DNA of 64,000 nucleotides, taken from NCBI GenBank assembly GCA_018127085.1, contig CM030726.1:186001-250000 (forward strand), given 5' to 3'. Shown here one piece after another: positions 47,309 to 59,194 of this stretch. The translations under genes were made by a program, and so were the position numbers. A model generated the notes under the pieces. That model was not told the origin of the DNA. It searched no databases and saw only the letters and a list, made by a program, of their open reading frames with translations. Origin of the DNA: Pneumocystis sp. 'macacae' (Eukaryota; Ascomycota; Pneumocystomycetes; Pneumocystales; Pneumocystaceae). Within the stretch, counting starts at the first letter, position 1, and each line of letters starts with the position of its first letter.

Positions 47309-49779
47309 TCAAATAACTTTTAAACATACGTCTCTAATTTCTCGTAAATGAGTACGGTTTGGTAAACCCGATCTAATCCAACCCTGCATATTTTTTTTCC
47401 AATGTTCTTCTTCTTCTCTTTGTTTCCGAATAAATCCAGGACCTACATCAAATTCTTCGCCAACAACGAAATCCTGAGTATCCATATAATTTGAATTTGA
47501 CAAAGAATTTTTAGAATTTTTTGCAGAGTCAAAAAAAACAAGAGGATCATTACTAACTAAATCATTAATTCCTTCAAATGGATCATTTTCATCCTCTGCT
47601 GATAGATCAATTTTAACCCAACACATTTTTTGAGGATCAAACATCATATTTCCAACAACTTGAATACCTTTTCTGTCAGAAATATGAGAAATAAGTGCAG
47701 GACGTGGAGGAGATGTAGTATTTAGATCAAATTTTTGCAATTCTACTTCATTACCTTCCCAAATTCGGGTCTGAGGATTATATTTCATTCGTCCAATAAC
47801 TATAAAAATTAATTAATATCAATTAGACAAGAAAAATGCCTTTAGGAATATGTGACGAATTTAAATTGCGTATAAGAGTAGGCATTTGTTTGTTCTTTTT
47901 CATTATTTTAATTTTAGCAGGAAATGTTTGTATAGAAGTTCTATGCTTAAGATTACTTTGTCTAGCAACTACAGGATGAACTGTATTTTTACATAACTCC
48001 TTGTCTCTATATCGATCTATGAAAACTGTTAATTGAATTACTTTTTTTAAAAATTATACCTATTTCAAGAATTTTCGAAAAAGCAGAAGCTAGTTGTGTA
48101 TCTGATGTATCTTTATATTTTACTTGTTCTTTTTTATGTGTTTTTTCCGAATATTTATTTTCTGTAACAGGACATATTGGTAAATCATCAAATGCATCTA
48201 GTTCTGTTCCATCCCCAAAATTTGTTAATCTTCGTGGACGAGTTATAATTCTAGTTGGTAAACAATCTTGTGAAAGCTTATCTGATGCATACTTTTGAAA
48301 TTTATTTAATAATGTGCTACCCTTTGTTAATGAAGCATTAGTAGGTGAAATATAACGTGGAATCCTGTTGATCATCGAAGAGAAATCATCACTTCCTCTT
48401 GAATATCGTGAATTAGATGCATTAGAAGTATTTGAATGTGTTTTTAAGTGACCATTTTCCAGAGTAGTCCTAGATTGATTATGATATGCATTATATAAAT
48501 TTGATTTAAGCCGTAAACTATCTGGTGAAACATGTTGAGATGGAGATAAGTTTTGGGTTTGTAAAGAAGGCATTGATCGTTTTGTAGACATAATATGAAA
48601 ATCATCTTCTGTATCTCGAAAATTCATCAAAGAAGGTTTTTTAGATATTACTTTTTCTTGATTTACAAATGCACGAACTCCTAAATATGGTATTTTAGAT
48701 GCATTCTCTTTGCTTGTCTTAATTGATGAAAAAGTAGGCTGTGGAATACGAGATGTTTTAGATGCAAATCTAATTGTTGTTTGAGGTTTTTTTTGAAGAT
48801 TTAGTGCATCATTTGTAGCCATATATTTCGAAATATTAACATTAGGATTTAAATTTCTTGAAAAATCAACAAAGTGATCCTCATCTATTTCAATATCTGC
48901 AAAAAAATCCTCTTTTAAAGGCAGGTTATCCTTGAGTATATTTTCATTTATTTTCTTTTGTTTAAATGTGTCAAATCTTTTTTGTAAATCTAACGTTGCC
49001 GATGGAAGTTCAATTCCATCTAAAATACCTTCATCTTCACTTAGCGTAATTGAACTCATAGATGGACTTAAACTAGATGCTACAGATGCTCGTGCAGATC
49101 GGGTTTCTCCACCAGCACTCCGTATTCCTAAAGATGAATCGCCCCAATCATCATTATCACTTTCCAAAGTGAGTGTTTGAGACATGGTCGACATGGTCGA
49201 CATTTGTGAAATTTTTCCGGGTGGATGATGAATCTGAAGATGATCTACATCATTTGGAATATCGAAATCTCCTTCAAATGCGTCATTGGAGATATCATTT
49301 TGCATAGTATATGACGGTTCTGTACTTTTTCGAGGAAGTAATCCTTCACGAAGTCTCTTTTGAATTGCTGTTTGTGGTTTTGGTTGTTTTATTGACCAAT
49401 CGTCAATTTCTCTAAATACATCTTCTTCTTCCACTGTTACTGGTCGCTGAGTAATTTTTCCATTTAATATGGCTGGTGTTAATTGTAAATCATCACCCCA
49501 ATCATCCATTACTGTTACTCTAGTTTTCCGGGTTCCCAAACGGTGAATAGTACCACCCATTAATGCAGAAGGAGTAATATTTCGTGGCAAAGGAATGCCT
49601 GAACGTTCTGCTTTCTCCATAACTTCATGTATGTCTTTCGTCATTATTTCATTAGTAAAAGAACCATCTTCTTTGTTATCTCGTAGAACAGGGGTATCAA
49701 AAATGTCTTCCTTCACATCATACACATCACCCCAAAGATCTCCATCATCATCCCATACTTCTATTTGTTTATCTTTCAT
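47309..49779 (-). CDS. BYR4: Byr4/Bfa1, subunit of the septation-network GTPase-activating complex
   Basis: Byr4/Bfa1 with Cdc16/Bub2 forms a two-part GAP that holds the GTPase Spg1/Tem1 inactive at spindle poles until mitotic exit or septation. The start at 49779 gives MKDKQIEVWDDDGDLWGDV. The N-terminal Byr4 signature follows: ERSGIPLPRNITPSALMGGT with IHRLGTRKT, then VMDDWGDDLQLT and EEDVFREIDDWSIKQPK. The middle ~350 residues are Ser/Asn-rich and poorly ordered, with several SP or TP sites. Three exons follow; the C-terminal part carries KYNPQTRIWEGNEVELQKFD, RKGIQVVGNMMFDPQKMCWV and DFVVGEEFDVGPGFIRKQ. The order and motifs match Byr4 well. Intron ends in 47.8-48.1 kb are approximate and so is the 3' end. 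Confidence 0.88.
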
Positions 49780-50297
49780 TTTTTTAAATATTAATAAAGC
49801 ATTTATCTATATTTATCATAAACTTATGTAAAAAAACTGTTTTTAAAATAAAAGACAAAAGTTCTAATAAAAATATTCAAAAATTGCTTTTTTTAATCTC
49901 TTACTATTTTTTGTCAATTGCAATTCTTGAGTTTTTATGTTTTTTAATTGCGGTCCCGCATGGTTTTTAACTGGTCATTTAAAATGTAATATTGAAATTA
50001 AAAGTAATAGTTTGAAAATAGATAAAATAAATAAAAAAGTTATATATTTGTTTTTAATATTAGAATCATAGTTTTAACATAAAATAACAATAATTAAAAT
50101 ATATAGGAAGGTTCATGCCATACATAAAATCAATTGAATCGTCCTCCTTTTTATGTACAATATATGGGTGCTGGCCTAGTTACTGTTCCCTTAATAAATT
50201 ATATTTCCCTTTTAATTGTTAATGAATCATGCAATGTAAATATATAAATTAAAAGAATGTAAGCTATAACAATAAAACAAACCATATTTAAAGGCAA
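49780..50297. other. intergenic, AT-rich
   Basis: Spacer between PUF (3' end) and the BYR4 promoter; no frame supported. Confidence 0.5.
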
Positions 50298-53200
50298 TCA
50301 CATTAATGAATATTCTTGATTATTATACTCTGAAAAATGGTGAAGTGTTGGAAAGTAAGTATGTGTGTTTTCATTAGTTGATAACAAATCGTTTGCACGA
50401 TGATGATTTAGGTTTTCTTGTAAAGAGTTATTAGATGTTTCAAAAATAATATTGTTTCCATTACAACTATTGTTTTTTTCAATCCTCATAGATATTTTTC
50501 TACCAACAGCAGTAGATCTAATAGATGGAAGCAATGGAAGAATACAGTCAACTAATTGTTTACGCTGAGCAGGATCAGCATAGTCCAATGATGTTTGAAT
50601 AACATAATTAGCATATGAGTCCCGTATTAAATTTCCTATTTTTTTAGGTAGCTCTTCAATTAATAAGCTACGTGTTGGAGGCTCAGCCATTCTTATACAC
50701 TGATTTTAATTAGAATTGTTATATTTAATATAAACTATTTTTACTTTTTCTATAACATTAGAACTAAATTTTTGCACTGATAAAAGACAAACATTTCCTA
50801 TGAATTGATGAATCAAAGGTTCACTAAATCTAGCATCACCAAGGTCTAAAATATATTGAACAACATAATTTCCAAAAGGATCCTAAAAATAATAAGAAAC
50901 GTATATAAATTTTTAATTTTATACTTGAACAAGATTAAGAGCATGATTTGTAATTTCTTTAGCAATCTGCACTTTTTGAGAATCTGATGCATGGTCAATA
51001 CAACGCTGAAGAACACAACATCCATGACGGTGAGTTGCAACTTCAATACAATTAGAACAAATAGCATCGAATATAAACTAAATTTGTAAACTAATGTATA
51101 GAAATTATACTTGAGACAACCTGTATATCATCATTAGATAATTTATTAAGGCATTTTTGAATGACATGATTTCCATTTAAATCTTTAATTAAAGCAACAA
51201 CACTGGAATTTAACGCATTGATTACAATTTTTATCTAAAAATGATTAAACTATATATAGTTAAAAGTAACGAAATACCTGTTCTGGTGTAGAAAGGTATT
51301 CTATCATTTTTTGAACAGCTCTGGTTCCATGCATATTTAATGATATAGAAACTAAATTGGAAGCAACTGATTGTATAATTGTAGTACGTTCTTCGTTATT
51401 ACAATGTTCTAAAAGTTTTTGACACAAATAATTACCAAATGGATCTATATATTTAAAGATATGATAAACCTAGATAAAAAAATTACCTGTCATAAGCTCT
51501 ACAGTATGAGGATAGGTTTCCATAAAAATCATTGATACTCTTTGAGGATCGCGTTCTTCAAGTTTTTTTTGAAGATACCGACAACCATGTTGATCTTTAC
51601 AAAGAGAGTATATTTCACCTACAAATGTTTCTAATGCAGCTCCTGAAAATCGGTTCCCTAAAATACAAAATTATTAAAGGCATATACAATTGGTTTAACA
51701 TATACCATCTGAATTTGTATTTTTCTTATGATAAGATCCTCTACCGTTTCCATATGTAAAAAATGTTTGAGATGTTTCATTTGATGATTGATTATTTATT
51801 GCATAAAACGGATATGTACCATATGCTGTAGACTGATATGAAGATGGAAGATTCATAACACCATATTGTCCGTATATATTAGATGAATGTAAAGGGGAAA
51901 CAACTGTTGATGGAAGAATAGGAACACCTAAAGGAGACTTAGAATTTGAGGGTAAAAATCCATTTGAGCTCTGAGACTGAGGTACCTAAATAGCTCAGAA
52001 AAAATATTATATGTAATATAAAATTACATGATTAGAAATGCTAGATGGTTTGGATTCAGAATAATTGTCAGATTCTGGCTTCATATATTGAAAAGTATTA
52101 GAAATATGAGATGCTGAGAGAGAGTTTTGATGTTTCGGTACAAAGGATGCAAAATTCATATTCATTGATTTCTGAAAATTATGACTAGATGAATCTTTTT
52201 CTTCTATACGATGGAATTTAGGTGATACATGATTTTCATTCTTTAATGAAAAAGAGCAATTATGATTAGCTTCAGGCTGTGAATATATTGAGTTTCCATT
52301 TTTCGATATATTTTGAGAATCATTTCCAAAGTTTGGATGAGAATCTTCATGTATCGAATGTGTCAAGTCAAAAGTAGTATTTGATGAAGAAAACTAATAA
52401 TGAATTAAAAATATGTAGTTTTAAGTATAGAATATAACCATTCCAGAAAAATTATTTCTCTTAATTAAAATTGGAAAATCATCATTATTAGTATTCATTT
52501 CTAAATATTTTTTAACAAAAGAAGATTCTTGATAATTAATATATGATCTTAATTACTTAAAAAATAAGTACCTTCAGTCCTTCTTGCATCATTTTCGAAA
52601 ATATTTGCTTGATATGGGTATAATTGTTTATCACTATTTGAAAAATTATCATGGAAAATATTGTGATTTTCGTCATTTCTTTGTTTTATTGAAGATTTTT
52701 TATCATTCCTGTTTAAATATTAACGCATTTAACACTAATAATCAAGAATACCTATTATGAGGATTAATAGTAAGATTTTTTAGAAAATCTGGTTCCCCTA
52801 ATTCTCTATGTGATTCCGAGAATTGCGAAGATCGTGAATTATCATCAGAAGGAGGTGTAGCCAGTTGTCCACTGTTATGAAATTGTTGTTCATAAAATTG
52901 TAAAGGCGATGCAAATTTAGGTACAGCAGCAGAATATAAACGTGTATCAGATGATATTTGTAAATTTGGAGGCGTATTAGGAGCACTATTTGCTGACATA
53001 CTTCCAACAGTATCATCATCGTAACCTAAAAGAGCTTGTTCATCTCGTTTTTGGCGAAGTTCTAGTAATTTCATTTCTTTTTCAAATCTCCGACGATGTT
53101 CAATACGTTGTAACTCATATTGTTGGCGTTTCATTTCAAGCTATTAAAATTTAAATAATTCATTAAAGTACTTAAAAGTACTGTACCACATGTGTCTTGT

Positions 53201-53551
53201 TAATTGCCTGAAAAAGAATATTAGAAAAAAATTACAAAGATAATGAGAATTTACAGAAAGAGACAATTCTGAAGAATAGTCTGTACGCTTATAATTACTT
53301 CCTATACTTCTTTCGTGTTTATGGATAGGAAAATCCGATGCAGAATCACGCTGATATATGTTTTCACGGTTGGAAGTATTGAAAGATGATAAGGAAAAAT
53401 CATGTTTAAAAGGAGATGAAACTGACAAATGTTCTCCTGGAATATATGCATTCAGAAACGATAATTCCTGATTCTTTTGTGTGTCATTACAGTTCCCTAT
53501 GCCATTTTTTTTATTAAATTCATGTTTAGGTGATCCTGAAGAAATAGACAT
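50298..53551 (-). CDS. PUF (Pumilio) RNA-binding protein, Puf4/Mpt5 type
   Basis: A second PUF protein, of the group that includes yeast Puf4 and Mpt5/Puf5. The start at 53551 gives MSISSGSPKHEFNKKNGIGN. The N-terminal ~450 residues are Asn/Ser-rich, with a basic coiled coil (RQQYELQRIEHRRRFEKEMK). The eight-repeat domain lies at about 50.5-51.7 kb over six or more exons: HGCRYLQKKLEERDPQRVS, TVELMTDPFGNYLCQKLLEH, ISLNMHGTRAVQKMIEYLS, LIKDLNGNHVIQKCLNKL, ATHRHGCCVLQRCIDHA, LVQDPFGNYVVQYILDLGDA, FSSNVIEKCIRMAEP and DSYANYVIQTSLDYADPAQR. The tail beyond the last repeat is Asn/His-rich. PUF proteins bind UGUA-type elements and recruit the deadenylase complex. Small exons in the N-terminal half were not all traced. 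Confidence 0.9.
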
Positions 53552-54986
53552 TTTCTTGTCTGTTCCTCATTAAATATTAGCTTTATAATTAGAAAAAGCA
53601 CACAAAATGAAAAAATACATAATTTAAAATAGCATATATATGATAATATTTATATTGTATACAATATTCATTAATGTGTGTTTTAATTCTTCGTTTTTTA
53701 CCTTTTTTTTAAAATTTAAAAAATACCGCCTAGTTTATGACACTTGTACAAACATAAAAAGATGAAATTTACTCTCTTTTTAATTATATAGCCTGTTTTT
53801 CCCAAATATTTAAATAATACAATTGAAATTTAATGTACCTTTTGATATGTTAACTTAAGGTTTGTCGAAAGTTCATCGAGCAGTATTTTAAGGCATCCTT
53901 CTCAATCATATCATGTATAAAATAAATATTTCAACATGCGATAAAAATATCCATGCTTCATAAATAAGTATTTTTAATAAAGAATCTTTTTTTTTTTCGA
54001 AAAAAAGTGCTTTTTTATTAAAGATAGAATTATTTATATATAGATTGTTTCTAAAGAATCGATATTGGTGTAAATCTACTAAAAATTATATAGACTAAAT
54101 GTATATAAATATATTTTTATTTGTTTTTGTTGTTGGAAAGTAATATTTTGTACTGTTATTTGTCTATATTTTGTTTTTTTTTTGATAAAAATTTGATAAT
54201 AATTTTAAAAGAAAAAAATTATTTAAAAAATATTTTTTGATTAAAAATTTTTATATATTTTAAGTTTTACTTTATAAATTTTTTAACATATATATAACTT
54301 ATATTAAATAATTTCAAAAAAATATCTTTATAAATAATTTTGGATTAATATATAAAAAATATCAAGATATTATATAATTTAAACAATATATATTTTAAAA
54401 TATTTAAATTTTATATTTTTTGGTTATTTATACTCTTAGGTTAATTTTTATATGTAAAAAAGTGTTATATATTAAAAAATAGATAATATATATTTTTATA
54501 TAAACAATCCTATAAAATTAATAAGACACTAAATCAATATAAATATCTTTATTTTATAGAAAAATAAAAAACATTTAAATATATTTATAAATAGAATAAA
54601 GATAAAAATAATCTATCAAATAATAGGTTTAATTAACACGAAATATCTATGTATATAAAAATACAATTGATAAAAAAATGTTATACAAATATTTTGCTTT
54701 GTAATAAATATTGAATGACATATAAATTTTAGAAAATAAATAATTTCGTGATATATAACTTATTAATTTATTTCTAAAATTAGATAGATTTTTATATACA
54801 AACGTATTTTTTTAAATTAACTTACTGATATTCTATTTTTTAATTCTAAATAAAATCTCATAACCAAAAAATATTGAATGATATATTTAAACAAAAGGAT
54901 GATTGCTTTTATTCTACATATTCAGAAATTATAACTTTTTTTATTTAAAATATACAAGATTAATATAATTTAAGAGAAAGTTAACC
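53552..54986. other. long, extremely AT-rich divergent spacer
   Basis: 1.4 kb between PUF (minus) and RPC2 (plus). From about 54100 to 54960 almost every line is A/T runs; one line (54181) has only about six G or C in 60. No open frame of note. It must hold two promoters, and its size and composition would suit a replication origin or a nucleosome-free region. Confidence 0.6.
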
Positions 54987-57900
54987 ATGATAAAAAAAAA
55001 AATAGAAAACTTGAATAAAAACTTAGAAAAAAGACCTAAATCAACACAAAAACATACAGAAATTAATCAAGCATTTGATATGTTATTACAGCCAGAGTTT
55101 AACGGAAAATCTTTAATAGACCCAGTTAATACTTTAGAGGTACAAAAGCTTTAATGTATTTTTAAATAATAAGCTGTTCTAGGACAAATGGCATCTTCTG
55201 CCAGCTTTTTTAAAGGTTAAAGGGCTTATTAAACAGCATACAGATTCTTTTAATTATTTTGTAGATGTAGATCTTAAAAAAATTGTTAAAGCAAATGAAA
55301 AAGTAATAAGTGATGTTGAACCATGGTTCTATTTAAAGTAATTGTTTTTTTCACTGTTTTTATGTTGAAATTCATTTTTTAGATATATTGATATTCAAGT
55401 TGGATTTCCTACACGCCAAGATCAAGACGCAATTAATAGTTCAATTGCACCTCATGAGTGTCGACTAAGAGACCTTACATATTCTGCACCTATCATAGTG
55501 GATATTGAATATACAAGAGGAAGGCAAGTAGTAAGGCGAAAAGGCGTTCAAATTGGTCGTTTGCCTATTATGTTAAGAAGTAATAAATGCATTTTATTTA
55601 ACAAAACAGAAGCACAAATTATAAGAATGAACGAATGTCCACTTGACCCAGGAGGATATTTTATTGTTAAAGGGACTGAAAAAGTTATTCTTGTGCAAGA
55701 ACAATTAAGTAAAAATCGTATTATTGTTGAAGCAGAACCAAAAAAGGGTTTAGTACAAGCATCAGTTATTAGGTAAATTAATTTCTAGAAAAAATAATAA
55801 ATATATATAATTTTTATAGTTCTACACATGAGCGTAAATCAAAAACATATGTATTAACTAAGAATACAAAGATATATCTTAAACACAATTCTATTGCTGA
55901 AGATGTCCCAATTGTATTAATATTTAAAGCAATGGGATTTCAATCAGATCAAGAAATTCTAGAACTTGTTGCGGGTTCGGATCCTAATTATCAAGACATG
56001 TTTGCTGTTAATATTGAAGAGTGTGCAAAACTTAAAATATACACTCAACAACAAGCATTAGAATATTTAGGTGCTAGAGTTAAAATTTCTAGAAAGAATT
56101 CTGGATTTATTCAAAGAAGACCTCCTTCAGAGGAAGCTTTGGAAGTTTTAGCTGCTATTGTTCTTGCTCATATCCCTGTAGAAAATTTAAATTTCAGACC
56201 TAAAATAATATACTTTGCAATTATGACAAGAAGAGTATTAATGGCTATGAAAAATCCAAAAATGGTAGATGATCGTGATTATGTTGGAAACAAACGTTTG
56301 GAGCTGTATTATATGATAATAAATTATTATATAACTAATTTTTTATAGTGCAGGACAGCTTCTTTCTCTTTTGTTTGAAGATCTTTTTAAAACTTTTAAT
56401 CGAAATTTAAAATTAAATATTGACAAAGTACTCAAAAAACCTAACAGAACTCAAGAATTTGACGCATATAATCAAATTTCAATACACGGTGATCATATAA
56501 CATCTGGAATGATTAGAGCTATATCAACTGGAAATTGGTCTTTAAAAAGATTTAAGATGGAAAGAGCAGGTGTTACTCACGTTTTAAGTCGCTTGAGCTA
56601 CATTAGTGCTCTTGGAATGATGACACGAATATCTAGTCAATTTGAAAAAACAAGAAAAATAAGTGGACCTAGAGCTTTGCAACCCTCTCAGTTTGGGATG
56701 TGTAAATATCCTATATTTTTGCTATTTATTATAAATAATACAGAATAGTATGTCCTTCTGATACACCAGAAGGTGAATCATGTGGTTTAATTAAAAATCT
56801 AGCCTTAATGACACATATAACCACGGATAATGATGAAGAACCGATAGAAAAACTAGCATTTATTCTTGGAACAGAAGGTATATATTAGTTGTTTTTTTAT
56901 ATCTTTAATAAAAAGAAAAGATATAAGTTTAATAACTGGACATGAACTTTATGCTCTTGGAACATATATTATTTACTTAAATGGAACCATTCTTGGAATT
57001 ACACGTTTTCCAACAAGTTTTGTATCAAATTTTCGGAAACTTCGTAGAAGAGGGCGAATATCAGAATTTATCAGTATACATATTAATCATCATTATTTCT
57101 CAGTACATATAGCATCAGATGGAGGCCGAATATGTCGCCCATTGATTATTGTAGAAAATGGACAACCAAAAGTAACTTCGCAGCATTTAATGGTATCTAT
57201 ATTTAAATGCCTTTGACTAATTAATCATTGTTAGGCTTTGAAAGCAGGGAAAATGTCATTTGATGACTTTTTGAAAAGAGGTCTAGTAGAATATTTAGAT
57301 GTTAATGAAGAAAATGATAGTTATATATCAATATATGAAAATAAAATTTCAAAATCAACTACTCATTTAGAAATTGAACCATTCACTATATTAGGAGCAG
57401 TAGCAGGTTTAATACCATATCCTCATCATAATCAATCACCTAGAAATACTTATCAATGTGCCATGGGAAAACAAGCTATAGGGGCTATTGCATGGAACCA
57501 ATTACTAAGAATTGATTCTTTATTATATTTAATGGTTTATCCTCAACAACCTCTTGTAAAAACAAAAACGATTGAGTTAATAGGATATGATAAGGTTTTT
57601 TTCTTAAAAAGAATATTTAAGATTTAATATTATATATAGCTTCCAGCAGGACAAAATGCAATTATAGCTGTCATGAGTTTTTCAGGATATGACATAGAAG
57701 ATGCTTTAATATTAAACAAAGTATGTTTTTCATATTAAAATATCCTATTATTGATATTTTTAGGCAAGTATAGACAGAGGATTTGGTAGATGTCAAGTTA
57801 TAAGAAAATATGCTACAACTATTAAACGGTATGCTAATGGATCGTACGTTTATGTTTGTTCTTACATTCTTTTGTAATTTATTAATTCTTAGATATGACC

Positions 57901-58992
57901 GCCTTGAAGAACCTAGTAAAAATGAAGAAGGACATGTAGCATGGAAATATGAGGTTTTGGAGGGAGATGGTCTTGCAGGTGTTGGAGAAAAAATTGAATC
58001 AGGACAAATTTATATTAATAAACAGATACCTACAAATGCAAATGACAATACAATTACTGCTAGGATTCAACAGCATGAGTTATCATGGAAAGCAAGTCCT
58101 ATGATATATAAATCATTTGAGCCCGGATATATTGACAAAATAATGTTGACTACTACAGATTCAGACCAAACACTTATAAAATGTTTAGTTCGACAAACTC
58201 GTAAGCCTGAACTTGGTGATAAATTTTCTTCACGACATGGTCAAAAAGGTGTCTGTGGTCTTATTGTACAACAAGAAGATATGCCTTTTGATCAAAATGG
58301 GATAACACCTGATATTATTATGAACCCTCATGGTTTTCCATCTCGCATGACGGTAGGAAAAATGATTGAGCTTTTAACAGGCAAAGCAGGTGTTTTAAAT
58401 GGAACACTACAATATGGAACAGCATTTGGAGGCAGTAAAATAGATGATATGAGTCAAATTTTGATTGAAAATGGCTATTCATATTCCGGGAAAGATGAAC
58501 TTACCTCAGGTCATATTATGAATTTATTTAACACTTAGTATTTACAAGTATTATAGGAATAACTGGCGAATCACTTCAAGCATATATATTTTTCGGTCCT
58601 ATCTATTACCAAAAATTAAAACATATGGTCCTTGATAAAATGCATGCACGTGCAAGGTTGTTTTTTTTAAAAAATATTATATCTTTTAGTAATCATTTAC
58701 TTCTAGAGGTCCAAGAGCAATTTTAACACGACAACCAACAGAAGGGAGGTCCAGGGATGGTGGTCTGCGTTTGGGAGAGATGGAAAGAGATTGTTTAATT
58801 GCATACGGCGCTTCACAACTTCTTCTTGAACGCTTGATGTTATCGTCTGACGCATTTAAAGTTGATATTTGCGAAACATGTGGTCTCATAGGCTATAAAG
58901 GCTGGTGTAATCGTTGTAAAAGCACAAAAGATGTTGTCAGACTTACTATTCCTTATGCTGCCAAGCTTTTATTTCAAGAACTCATATCGTAA
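54987..58992 (+). CDS. RPC2: RNA polymerase III second-largest subunit
   Basis: RPC2 (yeast Ret1) forms half of the Pol III active-site cleft. The start at 54987 gives [18 protein letters not shown]. Exon 2 has the Pol III marker [20 protein letters not shown] with [11 protein letters not shown]. Later motifs are typical of beta subunits: [86 protein letters not shown], the catalytic-lobe motif [39 protein letters not shown] and [16 protein letters not shown]. The C-terminal zinc finger [17 protein letters not shown] is followed by the ending LLFQELIS at 58992. About ten short introns are present. The Pol III choice over Pol I or II rests on [19 protein letters not shown] and the length (about 1,130 residues). 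Confidence 0.95.
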
Positions 58993-59194
58993 AAACATTC
59001 TTTATCAATTTTCATCTAATTCTTTCTAGGATGAACATTATACCTAAATTAATTCTACATGATGAGTTTTAGCCATTTTTCCTATTTCTGTATTTTTTAT
59101 TTTTTTTGTCTCATCGAATAATCCTTAAACATTTTAAACGCCAATCGATCTTAGCATATTTTAATTATAAACGATTATTCCTATATATTAATAA

